Shown here piece after piece: positions 1 through 6,303 of a stretch of 18,740 nt of DNA (position 1 is the first letter of the stretch; every line of letters starts with the position of its first letter). A program made the position numbers and the translations under genes. The stretch is from positions 1-18,740 of the forward strand of contig JAJPEN010000058.1 of the NCBI GenBank assembly GCA_021166835.1, written 5' to 3'. This DNA is from Burkholderiaceae bacterium. Lineage in GTDB: Bacteria > Pseudomonadota > Gammaproteobacteria > Burkholderiales > Burkholderiaceae. The notes under the pieces were generated by a model that was given only the letters and a program-made list of their open reading frames with translations, had not been told where the DNA came from and did no database searches.

Positions 1-1378
1 CGCCGCCGAAGCGCCCCCAGCCGCTGCCCTTGACGCCGCCGAAGGGCATCTGCGCCTCGTCGTGCACGGTGGGCCCGTTCACGTGGCAGATGCCCGACTC
101 GATGCGCTGCGCGACCTGGATCGCGCGCGCCACGTCGCGTCCGAACACCGACGCGCTCAGGCCGTACTCGTTGTCGTTGGCGCAGGCGACGGCCGCCTCG
201 ACGCCGTCGACGCGCACGACGCACTTCACCGGCGCGAAGGTTTCCTCGCGGTAGATCCGCATCTGCGGCGTGACGTGGTCGAGGATCGTCGCCGGCATCA
301 GCGTGTCGCTCGCCTTGCCGCCGCACAGCAGCTTCGCGCCGAGGGCGAGCGCGTCGTCGATCAGCGCGTTGCAGTGCTCGACGGTGCTCATGCCGATGAC
401 CGAGCCGAGCACCACCGGGCCCTTGCGGGGGTCGCCCAGCGGCAGCGCGCGCGCCTTCGCCACGAGGCGCTCGACGAATTCGTCGGCGATGCGCGAATCG
501 ACGACGAGCCGCTCGGCGCTCATGCAGATCTGCCCGGAGTTCATGAAGCACGAGAACGCGGCCGCGTCGACCGCCGCGCCGACGTCGGCGTCGTCGAGCA
601 CGACCATCGGCGCCTTGCCGCCCAGCTCGAGCACGGCTGCCTTCAGGTATTTCGCGCAGGTCTGCGCGATGATGCGGCCGACCCGCGTGCTGCCGGTGAA
701 GTTGACGCGGCGCACCGCCGGATGCGCGACCATCGCCTCGACGACCGCGCCGGCGTCGGCCGGCGCGTTGGTCACGTAGTTGACGACGCCTTTCGGAAAG
801 CCCGCGTCCTGCAGAGATTCGACGATCAACGAGTGCGTGCGCGGGCAGTTCTCGCTGCCCTTGAGCACGACGGTGTTGCCGCAGGCGAGCGGCGTGGCGA
901 TCGCGCGCACGCCGAGGATCACCGGCGCGTTCCACGGCGCGATGCCGACGACGACGCCCGCCGGCTGGCGCACGCCCATCGCGAGCGAGCCGGGCACGTC
1001 GGAGGGGATCACTTCGCCGATCGCGCGCGTGGTGAGCGCCGCCGCCTCGCGCAGCATGCCCGCGGCCAGGTGCACGTTGAAGCCGGCCCACAGGGCGCTT
1101 GCGCCGGTCTCGGCGGCCACCGCTTCGACGAACTGCGGCGTGCGCGCCTCGAGCGCGTCGGCGGCCTTCAGCAGCAGCGCGCGCCGCTCGCCGGGGCCGG
1201 TGCGGCTCCAGACGCCGAAGGCGCCGGCCGCGGCCTCGACGGCGGCGACCGCGTCTCCGGCGGTGGCGGCCGCTGCGCGGGTGGCCACGCTGCCGTCGAG
1301 CGGGTTGCGCCGCTCGAAGGTGGCGCCGTTGCGGGCGGCGACGGATGCGCCGCCGATGAGCATCGAGAGATCGGACAT
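1..1378 (-). CDS. Aldehyde dehydrogenase module, possibly also made separately from an internal start (partial)
   Basis: This is the C-terminal half of the fused frame, listed separately because it has its own credible start: ATG at 1378 with AGGAG six bases upstream. From that Met the visible 459 codons cover nearly all of a family of about 480 residues. Visible are the Rossmann region around APWN (148-151), FTGS at 227-230, LELGGK with Glu251, and catalytic Cys285 in SGQICMSAER, ending in the family's C-terminal GGVKGSGWGRFGG region at the window edge. The family oxidises an aldehyde to its acid with NAD(P)+. The N-terminal style resembles vanillin or salicylaldehyde dehydrogenases, which fits the FeaR-like regulator nearby, but the substrate is not proven by sequence. 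Confidence 0.6.
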   Translation of the reverse strand, partial: MSDLSMLIGGASVAARNGATFERRNPLDGSVATRAAAATAGDAVAAVEAAAGAFGVWSRTGPGERRALLLKAADALEARTPQFVEAVAAETGASALWAGFNVHLAAGMLREAAALTTRAIGEVIPSDVPGSLAMGVRQPAGVVVGIAPWNAPVILGVRAIATPLACGNTVVLKGSENCPRTHSLIVESLQDAGFPKGVVNYVTNAPADAGAVVEAMVAHPAVRRVNFTGSTRVGRIIAQTCAKYLKAAVLELGGKAPMVVLDDADVGAAVDAAAFSCFMNSGQICMSAERLVVDSRIADEFVERLVAKARALPLGDPRKGPVVLGSVIGMSTVEHCNALIDDALALGAKLLCGGKASDTLMPATILDHVTPQMRIYREETFAPVKCVVRVDGVEAAVACANDNEYGLSASVFGRDVARAIQVAQRIESGICHVNGPTVHDEAQMPFGGVKGSGWGRFGG

Positions 1379-2251
1379 CGGGTACTCCTGCTTGCGGAAA
1401 GAGACGGGCGCGTCGGGGCGCGCGTTCGAGAGATTCGGCGAGCCGCCCAGATAGGCGGCGCGGATCGCGGCCGAGCCGGCCAGCTCGGCGGCGGCGCCGG
1501 AGGCGACGATGCGGCCGCGCTCGAGCACGTAGCCGCGGTCGGCGACGGCGAGCGACTTGCGCACGTTCTGCTCGACCATCAGCACCGTGGTGCCGTGGTC
1601 GGCGATGCGCCGCGCGATCGCGAGCAGCTCGTCGACCATCTTCGGCGCCAGGCCGAGCGAGGGCTCGTCGAGCATCAGCAGGCGCGGCGCGCTCATCATC
1701 GCGCGTGCCACCGCCACCATCTGCTGCTCGCCGCCGCTCATCGTTCCGGCCAGCTGTCCGGCACGCTCGGCCAGGCGCGGGAAGTCGGCAAAAGCCTGTT
1801 CGAGGCGCCGCACGCGCTCGGCCGGCGAAACGAGCCAGCCGCCCAATTCGAGGTTCTCGCGCACCGTCATCTGCGCGAAGAGCTGTCGGCCCTCGGCGAC
1901 GAGCGAGATGCCGCGCGCGACGATCGCGTTGGCGCGGCCGTCGGCGGGCAGCTCCTGGCCGTCGAGTTTCACCGTGCCGCTGCGCGGGATCAGGCCGGCG
2001 ATCGCCTTCAGCAGCGTCGTCTTGCCCGCGCCGTTCGGACCGAGGATCACCGTCACGCCGGGCAGCGCGTGCAGCGAGAGTTCGCGCACGACGAGGAAGC
2101 CGCCGTAGCCCGCGCTCAACGCGCTCACGTCGAGACGGGCGGGGGTAACGTCGCTCGTCGCGCCTCGAGCGGCCGCGGGCCTTTCGTTTCGATCGGCCGC
2201 CGGCCTCTGACGTTTCGTCGATGGATCGGCGGCATGCATTGCACGCTTCAT
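1..2251 (-). CDS. LivF-type ABC ATPase fused in frame to a vanillin/salicylaldehyde-type aldehyde dehydrogenase (3' end cut by window)
   Basis: One open frame runs from an ATG at 2251 to the window edge, 750 codons with no stop. Residues 1-270 are a LivF-type transporter ATPase: Walker A GPNGAGKTT at 71-79, signature MSGGEQQ at 171-177, Walker B with DE at 195-196, VEQN at 226-229, and the usual LivF ending AAYLGG at 265-270. Residues 271-291 form a linker rich in Pro, Ser and charged residues. From Met292 the chain is an NAD(P)-dependent aldehyde dehydrogenase with LELGGK (general-base Glu542) and SGQICMSAER (catalytic Cys576); roughly 25 C-terminal residues are missing. The closest ALDH type I recognise is the vanillin/salicylaldehyde group. 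The first about 45 residues precede the conserved ATPase core; Met5 is an alternative start. The start overlaps the livG stop as ATGA, so translation is probably coupled. The domains are certain; whether the product is one protein or two is not. Confidence 0.85.
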   Translation of the reverse strand, partial: MKRAMHAADPSTKRQRPAADRNERPAAARGATSDVTPARLDVSALSAGYGGFLVVRELSLHALPGVTVILGPNGAGKTTLLKAIAGLIPRSGTVKLDGQELPADGRANAIVARGISLVAEGRQLFAQMTVRENLELGGWLVSPAERVRRLEQAFADFPRLAERAGQLAGTMSGGEQQMVAVARAMMSAPRLLMLDEPSLGLAPKMVDELLAIARRIADHGTTVLMVEQNVRKSLAVADRGYVLERGRIVASGAAAELAGSAAIRAAYLGGSPNLSNARPDAPVSFRKQEYPMSDLSMLIGGASVAARNGATFERRNPLDGSVATRAAAATAGDAVAAVEAAAGAFGVWSRTGPGERRALLLKAADALEARTPQFVEAVAAETGASALWAGFNVHLAAGMLREAAALTTRAIGEVIPSDVPGSLAMGVRQPAGVVVGIAPWNAPVILGVRAIATPLACGNTVVLKGSENCPRTHSLIVESLQDAGFPKGVVNYVTNAPADAGAVVEAMVAHPAVRRVNFTGSTRVGRIIAQTCAKYLKAAVLELGGKAPMVVLDDADVGAAVDAAAFSCFMNSGQICMSAERLVVDSRIADEFVERLVAKARALPLGDPRKGPVVLGSVIGMSTVEHCNALIDDALALGAKLLCGGKASDTLMPATILDHVTPQMRIYREETFAPVKCVVRVDGVEAAVACANDNEYGLSASVFGRDVARAIQVAQRIESGICHVNGPTVHDEAQMPFGGVKGSGWGRFGG
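1385..1389 (-). promoter_or_regulatory. Internal ribosome binding site before the ALDH module
   Basis: AGGAG on the minus strand ends six bases before the ATG at 1378, inside the linker of the LivF-ALDH frame. This is a textbook Shine-Dalgarno sequence and spacing. It suggests that the dehydrogenase was, or still is, translated on its own. Confidence 0.6.
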
Positions 2252-3024
2252 CCGATCGGCTCGGCGATTTCGTCGCCGAGATAGGCGTCGACGACCTGCG
2301 CGTCCTGCACGACGCGCGCCGGCGTGTCGTCGGCGATCTTGCGGCCCTGGTGCAGCACGATCACGCGCTCGACGTAGCGCATCAGCGTCGTCACCGCGTG
2401 CTCGATCCAGATCACGGTGAGCCCCAGGTCGTCGCGCAACGCCCGAATGCGCTGCGCCATCGCTTCGACCTCGGCTTCGGTGAGTCCGGCGGCCACCTCG
2501 TCGAGCAGCAGCACGTTCGGCCGCGTGGCGAGCGCCATGCCGATCTCGAGCAGTCGCTGCTGCGACGGCGTGATCTGCGCCGCGGGCAGCTCGGCGTGCT
2601 GCGCCAGGCCGATCAGCCGCAGGACGCTGGCCGCATCGAGCAGCGCGGCCGGCGCGCTGCGGCGACGGCCGGCGAACTGCAAACCGAAATCGACGTTGCG
2701 CAGCACGCTCAGCTCGCCGAACACGCGCGGCGTCTGGAAAGTGCGCGCGATGCCGTGCGCGGCGAAGCGGTGCGGCGCCGCGCCGGTGAGGTCTTTGCCG
2801 TCGACGAGCAGCTGGCCGGCGCCGGGCGCGAGCACGCCCGAGATCGCGTTGAAGAAGGTCGTCTTGCCGGCGCCGTTCGGCCCGATGATGCCGACCAGTT
2901 CGCCCGTCGCGAAGCGCGCGTCGACGGCGTCGACGGCGACCAGGCCGCCGAAGCGAACCGTCACCGAGCGGGCCTCGAGTCGCACGCTCGCCTCAGTGCT
3001 CACCTCGGTGCTCACCTCAGTCAC
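2248..3024 (-). CDS. livG: LivG-type branched-chain amino acid/aromatic ABC transporter ATPase
   Basis: This is a 258-residue importer ATPase starting at GTG 3024, chosen because GGAGG lies six bases upstream and because the start falls eight bases inside the end of livM. Walker A GPNGAGKTT is at 48-56, the Q-loop region RTFQTPRVFGE at 94-104, Walker B VLLLDE at 171-176 and the H-loop WIEHA at 206-210. The signature motif is degenerate: ITPSQ at 151-155 instead of LSxGQ, and the segment after Walker B reads VAAGL. The ending VVDAYLGDEIAEPIG is typical of LivG. It would pair with the LivF half of the downstream fusion under the LivHM permeases. The first residues are a three-fold TEVS/TEAS repeat. 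The family is clear; the transported substrate is not. Confidence 0.9.
   Translation of the reverse strand: MTEVSTEVSTEASVRLEARSVTVRFGGLVAVDAVDARFATGELVGIIGPNGAGKTTFFNAISGVLAPGAGQLLVDGKDLTGAAPHRFAAHGIARTFQTPRVFGELSVLRNVDFGLQFAGRRRSAPAALLDAASVLRLIGLAQHAELPAAQITPSQQRLLEIGMALATRPNVLLLDEVAAGLTEAEVEAMAQRIRALRDDLGLTVIWIEHAVTTLMRYVERVIVLHQGRKIADDTPARVVQDAQVVDAYLGDEIAEPIG
2986..3021 (-). repeat. 12-bp unit repeated three times across the livM/livG junction
   Basis: ACTGAGGTGAGC is repeated three times head to tail on the minus strand, with single-base changes (unit 2 begins ACC, unit 3 has GGC). It encodes TEVS-TEVS-TEAS at the LivG N-terminus. The first unit also contains the livM TGA stop, and two GTG codons inside the repeat could serve as alternative LivG starts. 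Confidence 0.8.
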
Positions 3025-3982
3025 GCGGCGCCTCCGCGCAAGCCGCCGCTTCGACCCGCTTTCCCCGCCGCCCGAGCGACGCCAGTCCATCCGGCAGGTA
3101 GAGCACGCACAGGATCAGCAGCAGCCCGAGCGCCATCATGTAGACCTGCGGCAGCTGCAGCCGCAGCGTCTCGGCCAGCACGCTGAAGACGATCGCCGCG
3201 GCCACCGGCCCCCACAGGCTGGCGGCCCCGCCGACCAGCGCGATCAGCACGGTCTGGAAGCCGATGAACGGGTTGAACACCGTGGTCGGGTCGATGTAGG
3301 TCCAGCGCACGCTCATCGCCGCGCCCGCCGCGCCGGCGAAGGCCGCCGTGATCGCGAAGCCGATCACCTTCACGCGCCGCGTGTCGACGCCGAGCGTCTG
3401 CGCGCGCTGCTCGTCGCCGCCGATGCCGGTCATCGCCAGACCGAGCCGGCTTGCCCGCACGAGCATGGCCGCGAGCACGGCGCCGACCGCGATCGCGAGT
3501 ACCGTGTAGTAGACCGTCGCCGGTTCGGGAACGACGACGAGCACGCGCCCCACCGTGCCGGCGAGGCTCTTCTCGGCGAGCGTGATCGAATGCCGGATCA
3601 GCTCGGTCATGCCGAAAGTGAGCACCGCGAAATAGGTGCCGCGCAGATGCAGCACGGCGCTGCCCATAACGACCGCCACTGCCACGGCGAGCGCGGCGCC
3701 GAGCCCGATCGCCGCGACCCAGGGCAGGTCGGCGAGCACGAAGGCGCTGGTGTAGGCGCCCACGCCGAAGAAGGCCGAGGTGGCGAGCGACAGATAGCGC
3801 GTCGCGCCGCAGAACAGGCTCCAGCTGGATGCGAGCGCCACGTACATCAGACAGCTGAGCGCCATCGACAGCGCGAAATCGCTGGCGAAGAAGGGCAGCG
3901 TCGCGGCGAGCGCCGCCAGCACGGCGAGCGCGAACGCGTCGCGGCGCGAGCCGCGCTGCGCCTTCGCGGGCGACCCGTTCAC
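3017..3982 (-). CDS. livM: LivM-type inner-membrane permease
   Basis: This is a 321-residue polytopic membrane protein of the LivM family, with about eight or nine hydrophobic segments starting at residue 15. Family hallmarks are visible: SLATSAFFGVGAYTSA near residue 63, RGTYFAVLTFGMTELI in the cytoplasmic loop that contacts the ATPases, and the GGxGSLWGP-like stretch written here as GGAASLWGPVAAA near 270. The start is GTG 3982, which overlaps the livH stop as GTGA; the first residues VNGSPAKAQRGS precede the first membrane segment. A weak AAGGA lies about 11 bases upstream, so expression probably depends on coupling to livH. It forms the translocation path together with LivH. Confidence 0.9.
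   Translation of the reverse strand: MNGSPAKAQRGSRRDAFALAVLAALAATLPFFASDFALSMALSCLMYVALASSWSLFCGATRYLSLATSAFFGVGAYTSAFVLADLPWVAAIGLGAALAVAVAVVMGSAVLHLRGTYFAVLTFGMTELIRHSITLAEKSLAGTVGRVLVVVPEPATVYYTVLAIAVGAVLAAMLVRASRLGLAMTGIGGDEQRAQTLGVDTRRVKVIGFAITAAFAGAAGAAMSVRWTYIDPTTVFNPFIGFQTVLIALVGGAASLWGPVAAAIVFSVLAETLRLQLPQVYMMALGLLLILCVLYLPDGLASLGRRGKRVEAAACAEAPRD
3031..3035 (-). promoter_or_regulatory. livG ribosome binding site that decides the GTG start
   Basis: GGAGG on the minus strand lies six bases before GTG 3024 and inside the end of livM. It favours GTG 3024 over the upstream ATG 3090, which would add 22 Arg- and Gly-rich residues with no family counterpart. Confidence 0.55.
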
Positions 3983-4854
3983 GAGCGGAACAGTCCTTGC
4001 GGCTTCCACAGCAGCACTCCGATGAAGATGCCGTAGGACAGCAGCGGCTTGATCGACGGACTCCAGAAATGCATGCCCAGCGCCTCGACGACGCCGAGCG
4101 CGAGGCCCGCGACCAGGCTGCCCGTCATGCTGCCGAAGCCGCCGAGCGTGATGACGATCAGCGCCGTCACGGTGTACGGTTCGCCGATCGACGGCGAAAT
4201 CGCGTAGGTCATCGACAGCAGGCTTCCGGCGAGGCCCGAAAGCCCCAGCCCGATGCCGAACATCAGCGGATGCAGCTTCGCCGTGTCGATGCCTACCAGC
4301 AGCGCGCCGACCGGCGACTGCATCAGCGCGCGCACCCCCTTGCCGAGCAGCGTCGTGCGCAGCAGCACGATCAGCGCGACGCTCGCGACCAGTGCGGCCG
4401 CGAGCAGCACCAGCTTGTTCGCCGCGAAGCGGGCGCCGCCCAGCGTGACGGGGTCGGCCAGGTAGTCGTAGCCGCGCAGTTCGCCGCCCCAGACCAGCGA
4501 GGCGAAGTTCTGCACGAGGAACATCAGTCCGAAGGCCACAAGCAGCCCGCGCGCCTCGAATACGTCGACGTTCGGCGAGATGCGCGCGAGCCTCGCGAAG
4601 CACAACCGGTGCACGGCGATGCCGACGAGCATCAGCGCGACGAAGGCCGCCGGCGCCATCACGAGCGGCGAGACGCCGAACTGCGTGTGCGCGAACCAGG
4701 TGGCGAAGGCGCCCAGCATCAGGAACTCGCCGTGCGCGATGTTCAGGATGCGCATCAGCCCGTACTGCAGGTTCAGCCCGAGCGCGACGAGCGCGTAGAC
4801 GCCTCCGGTGATCAGACCGGAGGCGACCAGTTCGAGCCAGGCGGTCGGCGACAT
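3979..4854 (-). CDS. livH: LivH-type inner-membrane permease
   Basis: This is a 291-residue membrane permease that opens with the classic LivH sequence: SGLITGGVYALVALGLNLQYG followed by RILNIAHGEFLMLGAF at about 35-50. About eight hydrophobic segments follow, with the conserved loop ITLGGFGSMTGSLVAG near residue 240 and the ending SYGIFIGVLLWKPQGLF. ATG 4854 is preceded by GAGG six bases upstream. It lies 39 bases downstream of the binding-protein gene and overlaps livM by four bases, placing all five transporter parts on one transcript. Confidence 0.92.
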   Translation of the reverse strand: MSPTAWLELVASGLITGGVYALVALGLNLQYGLMRILNIAHGEFLMLGAFATWFAHTQFGVSPLVMAPAAFVALMLVGIAVHRLCFARLARISPNVDVFEARGLLVAFGLMFLVQNFASLVWGGELRGYDYLADPVTLGGARFAANKLVLLAAALVASVALIVLLRTTLLGKGVRALMQSPVGALLVGIDTAKLHPLMFGIGLGLSGLAGSLLSMTYAISPSIGEPYTVTALIVITLGGFGSMTGSLVAGLALGVVEALGMHFWSPSIKPLLSYGIFIGVLLWKPQGLFRS

Positions 4855-4893
4855 CCGCGGCCTCGGCCTGCCTGCGCGCGGGCGCTCGGCTTC

Positions 4894-6096
4894 TCAGGCC
4901 CAGGCCGGCTTGGGCGTCTGCAGCTTCGAGGTTGCCATCGGCTGCGGCCAGACCACCTCGAACTCGCCGTTCTGCCATTGCCCGACGCTGCCCGGCGTGG
5001 CGACGTTCTCGCTGCCGTCGAAGCGCACCTTGCCGATGATCGTCGGGTGCTCGTTCTTCGCGATGTAATCGCGCAGCGCCTTGCGGTCGAGCCCGGCCTT
5101 CGCCACCGCCTGCGTCAGCACTTCCATCGCCGCCCATGCGTGCCCGCTCGCCCAGCGGTCGGGCTCCTTGCCGAACTTCGCCTTGTGCGCGTCGAAATAC
5201 GCCTTCGCGCCGGCGCTCGTCTTCGGATTCCACGAGCCCATGCCGGAGACGCCCTCGATGCCGGCGCCGATCACGCTCCTGTAGACCGGGAACGCGGTGC
5301 CCACCGACGCGTAGAAGATCTTCGGGTTGAAGCCGATTTCCTTCGACTGCTTGCTCGCCAGGATGGTGTCGGGCGGGTAGGTGATGCCGATGAACGCGTC
5401 GGGGTTCTGGTCCTTGATCGTGCGCAGCGTGGGCGCGAGATCCTTCACGCCGAGCGGATAGCCCTTGCGCTCGACGACCTGGATGCCCGTCTTCTTCAAC
5501 GCGGCGTTCAGCGCGGCGAAGTTCTCCAGTCCGAACAGGTCGTCCATGTAGAGGATCGCGATCGTCTTCGTGTCGTGCGCGACCAGCATGTCGACCAGCG
5601 CCTGCATCATCCGGTCGGGCTGCTGCAGGAACGAAAAGAAGTACGGCAGGTGCATGTCGATCAGCTTGCGCGACAGGGCGGTGGGCGCGAGCATCGGGTA
5701 GCCGTGCCGGTTCGCCAGCGGCGCGAGTGCGAAGTTCGCGTTCGAGCCCCACGGCGGCAGGATCAGGTCGACCTTGTCGCTGCCCATCAGCTTCTCGAAG
5801 CTGCGGATGCAGGTCTCGATCTCGCTGCGGTCGTCCAGGCCGATCAGCTCCACTTTCCGGCGCTTGCCCTGCACGTCCAGGCCGCCGGCGGCGTTCTGCT
5901 GGTCGGCCCACAGCAGGTAGTTCGGTTCCTGTGTCACCTGCGCGCCGGCGGCCCAGGGGCCGGTGCGCGCGATCGCGTAGCCGACGCGGACGGGGCGATC
6001 CTGCGCGCGTGCGATCGCGGGCATCGCCAGTCCGGCGGCGCCGGCGCCGAGCGCCTGCAACGTGCTGCGGCGAGTGGCCGACTTCGGGCTGCTCAT
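4894..6096 (-). CDS. livJ: Liv-type periplasmic substrate-binding protein
   Basis: This is a 400-residue binding protein of the amino acid/amide ABC importer class. The N-terminus carries a signal peptide with a twin arginine (ATRRSTLQALGAGAAGLAMP) and a likely cleavage after AIARAQ at about residue 32, so it may use the Tat route. The mature domain starts with PVRVGYAIARTGPWAAGA, the first strand of a type I periplasmic-binding fold, and ends with the family's KLQTPKPAW-like tail. ATG 6096 has AAGGAGA about six bases upstream. It is the first gene of the operon, facing the divergent regulator. Binding proteins of this class take branched-chain amino acids, amides, urea or aromatic acids; the genes around it favour an aromatic compound, but the ligand cannot be read from the sequence. 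Confidence 0.88.
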   Translation of the reverse strand: MSSPKSATRRSTLQALGAGAAGLAMPAIARAQDRPVRVGYAIARTGPWAAGAQVTQEPNYLLWADQQNAAGGLDVQGKRRKVELIGLDDRSEIETCIRSFEKLMGSDKVDLILPPWGSNANFALAPLANRHGYPMLAPTALSRKLIDMHLPYFFSFLQQPDRMMQALVDMLVAHDTKTIAILYMDDLFGLENFAALNAALKKTGIQVVERKGYPLGVKDLAPTLRTIKDQNPDAFIGITYPPDTILASKQSKEIGFNPKIFYASVGTAFPVYRSVIGAGIEGVSGMGSWNPKTSAGAKAYFDAHKAKFGKEPDRWASGHAWAAMEVLTQAVAKAGLDRKALRDYIAKNEHPTIIGKVRFDGSENVATPGSVGQWQNGEFEVVWPQPMATSKLQTPKPAWA

Positions 6097-6152
6097 CGTG
6101 GTCTCCTTCTCCGTTCTCCGCGGGTGCGGACGTGCCCCGGGGTTTGCGGGCC

Positions 6153-6158
6153 ATCATA
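6153..6158 (-). promoter_or_regulatory. Candidate -10 element for the liv operon
   Basis: TATGAT on the minus strand (five of six matches to TATAAT) lies about 57 bases upstream of the livJ-like ATG. The hexamer 17 bases further upstream, CAGCGG, is a poor -35. A good -10 with a poor -35 is what an activator-dependent promoter looks like, which suits control by the divergent AraC-type protein. Confidence 0.35.
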
Positions 6159-6201
6159 GGCGGCGCCCCGCACCGCCGCTGCTCCCTGCGTCCCGCTGCG
6201 C

Positions 6202-6268
6202 TTGACGATTTGTGCACACCGGCGCCGGCGATGCGATGCGCGTCGCGGCGCGTCGGTACGGGTACTAT
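6202..6268. promoter_or_regulatory. Candidate operator/promoter elements between livJ and the AraC-type gene
   Basis: The 207-bp divergent spacer holds a perfect 8-bp palindrome TGTGCACA at 6211-6218, a TTGACG hexamer at 6202-6207, a tandem GGTAC at 6255-6259 and 6261-6265, and TACTAT at 6263-6268. TACTAT could be the -10 of the regulator gene. AraC-type proteins commonly bind direct repeats between divergent promoters. No single site here is strong enough to name. Confidence 0.3.
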
Positions 6269-6303
6269 CTGGCAGCCCCGATGCGCATCCAGAGGACCAG
6301 CCG

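Noticed and set aside
1379..1444. Fusion caused by an assembly insertion or deletion
   Set aside because: None of the three minus frames has a stop in the linker, so a single indel would not restore a separate LivF end. A lost stop by base substitution cannot be excluded.
62..2284. A 740-codon plus-strand open frame opposite the LivF-ALDH gene
   Set aside because: Its product is Arg-, Ala-, Asp- and His-rich with no fold, and it is the antisense shadow of a clear gene in very GC-rich DNA.
3017..6217. A 1066-codon minus-strand frame covering livM, livH and livJ
   Set aside because: Only its last 321 codons (LivM) make a real protein; the upstream part is the out-of-frame reading of livH and the binding-protein gene.
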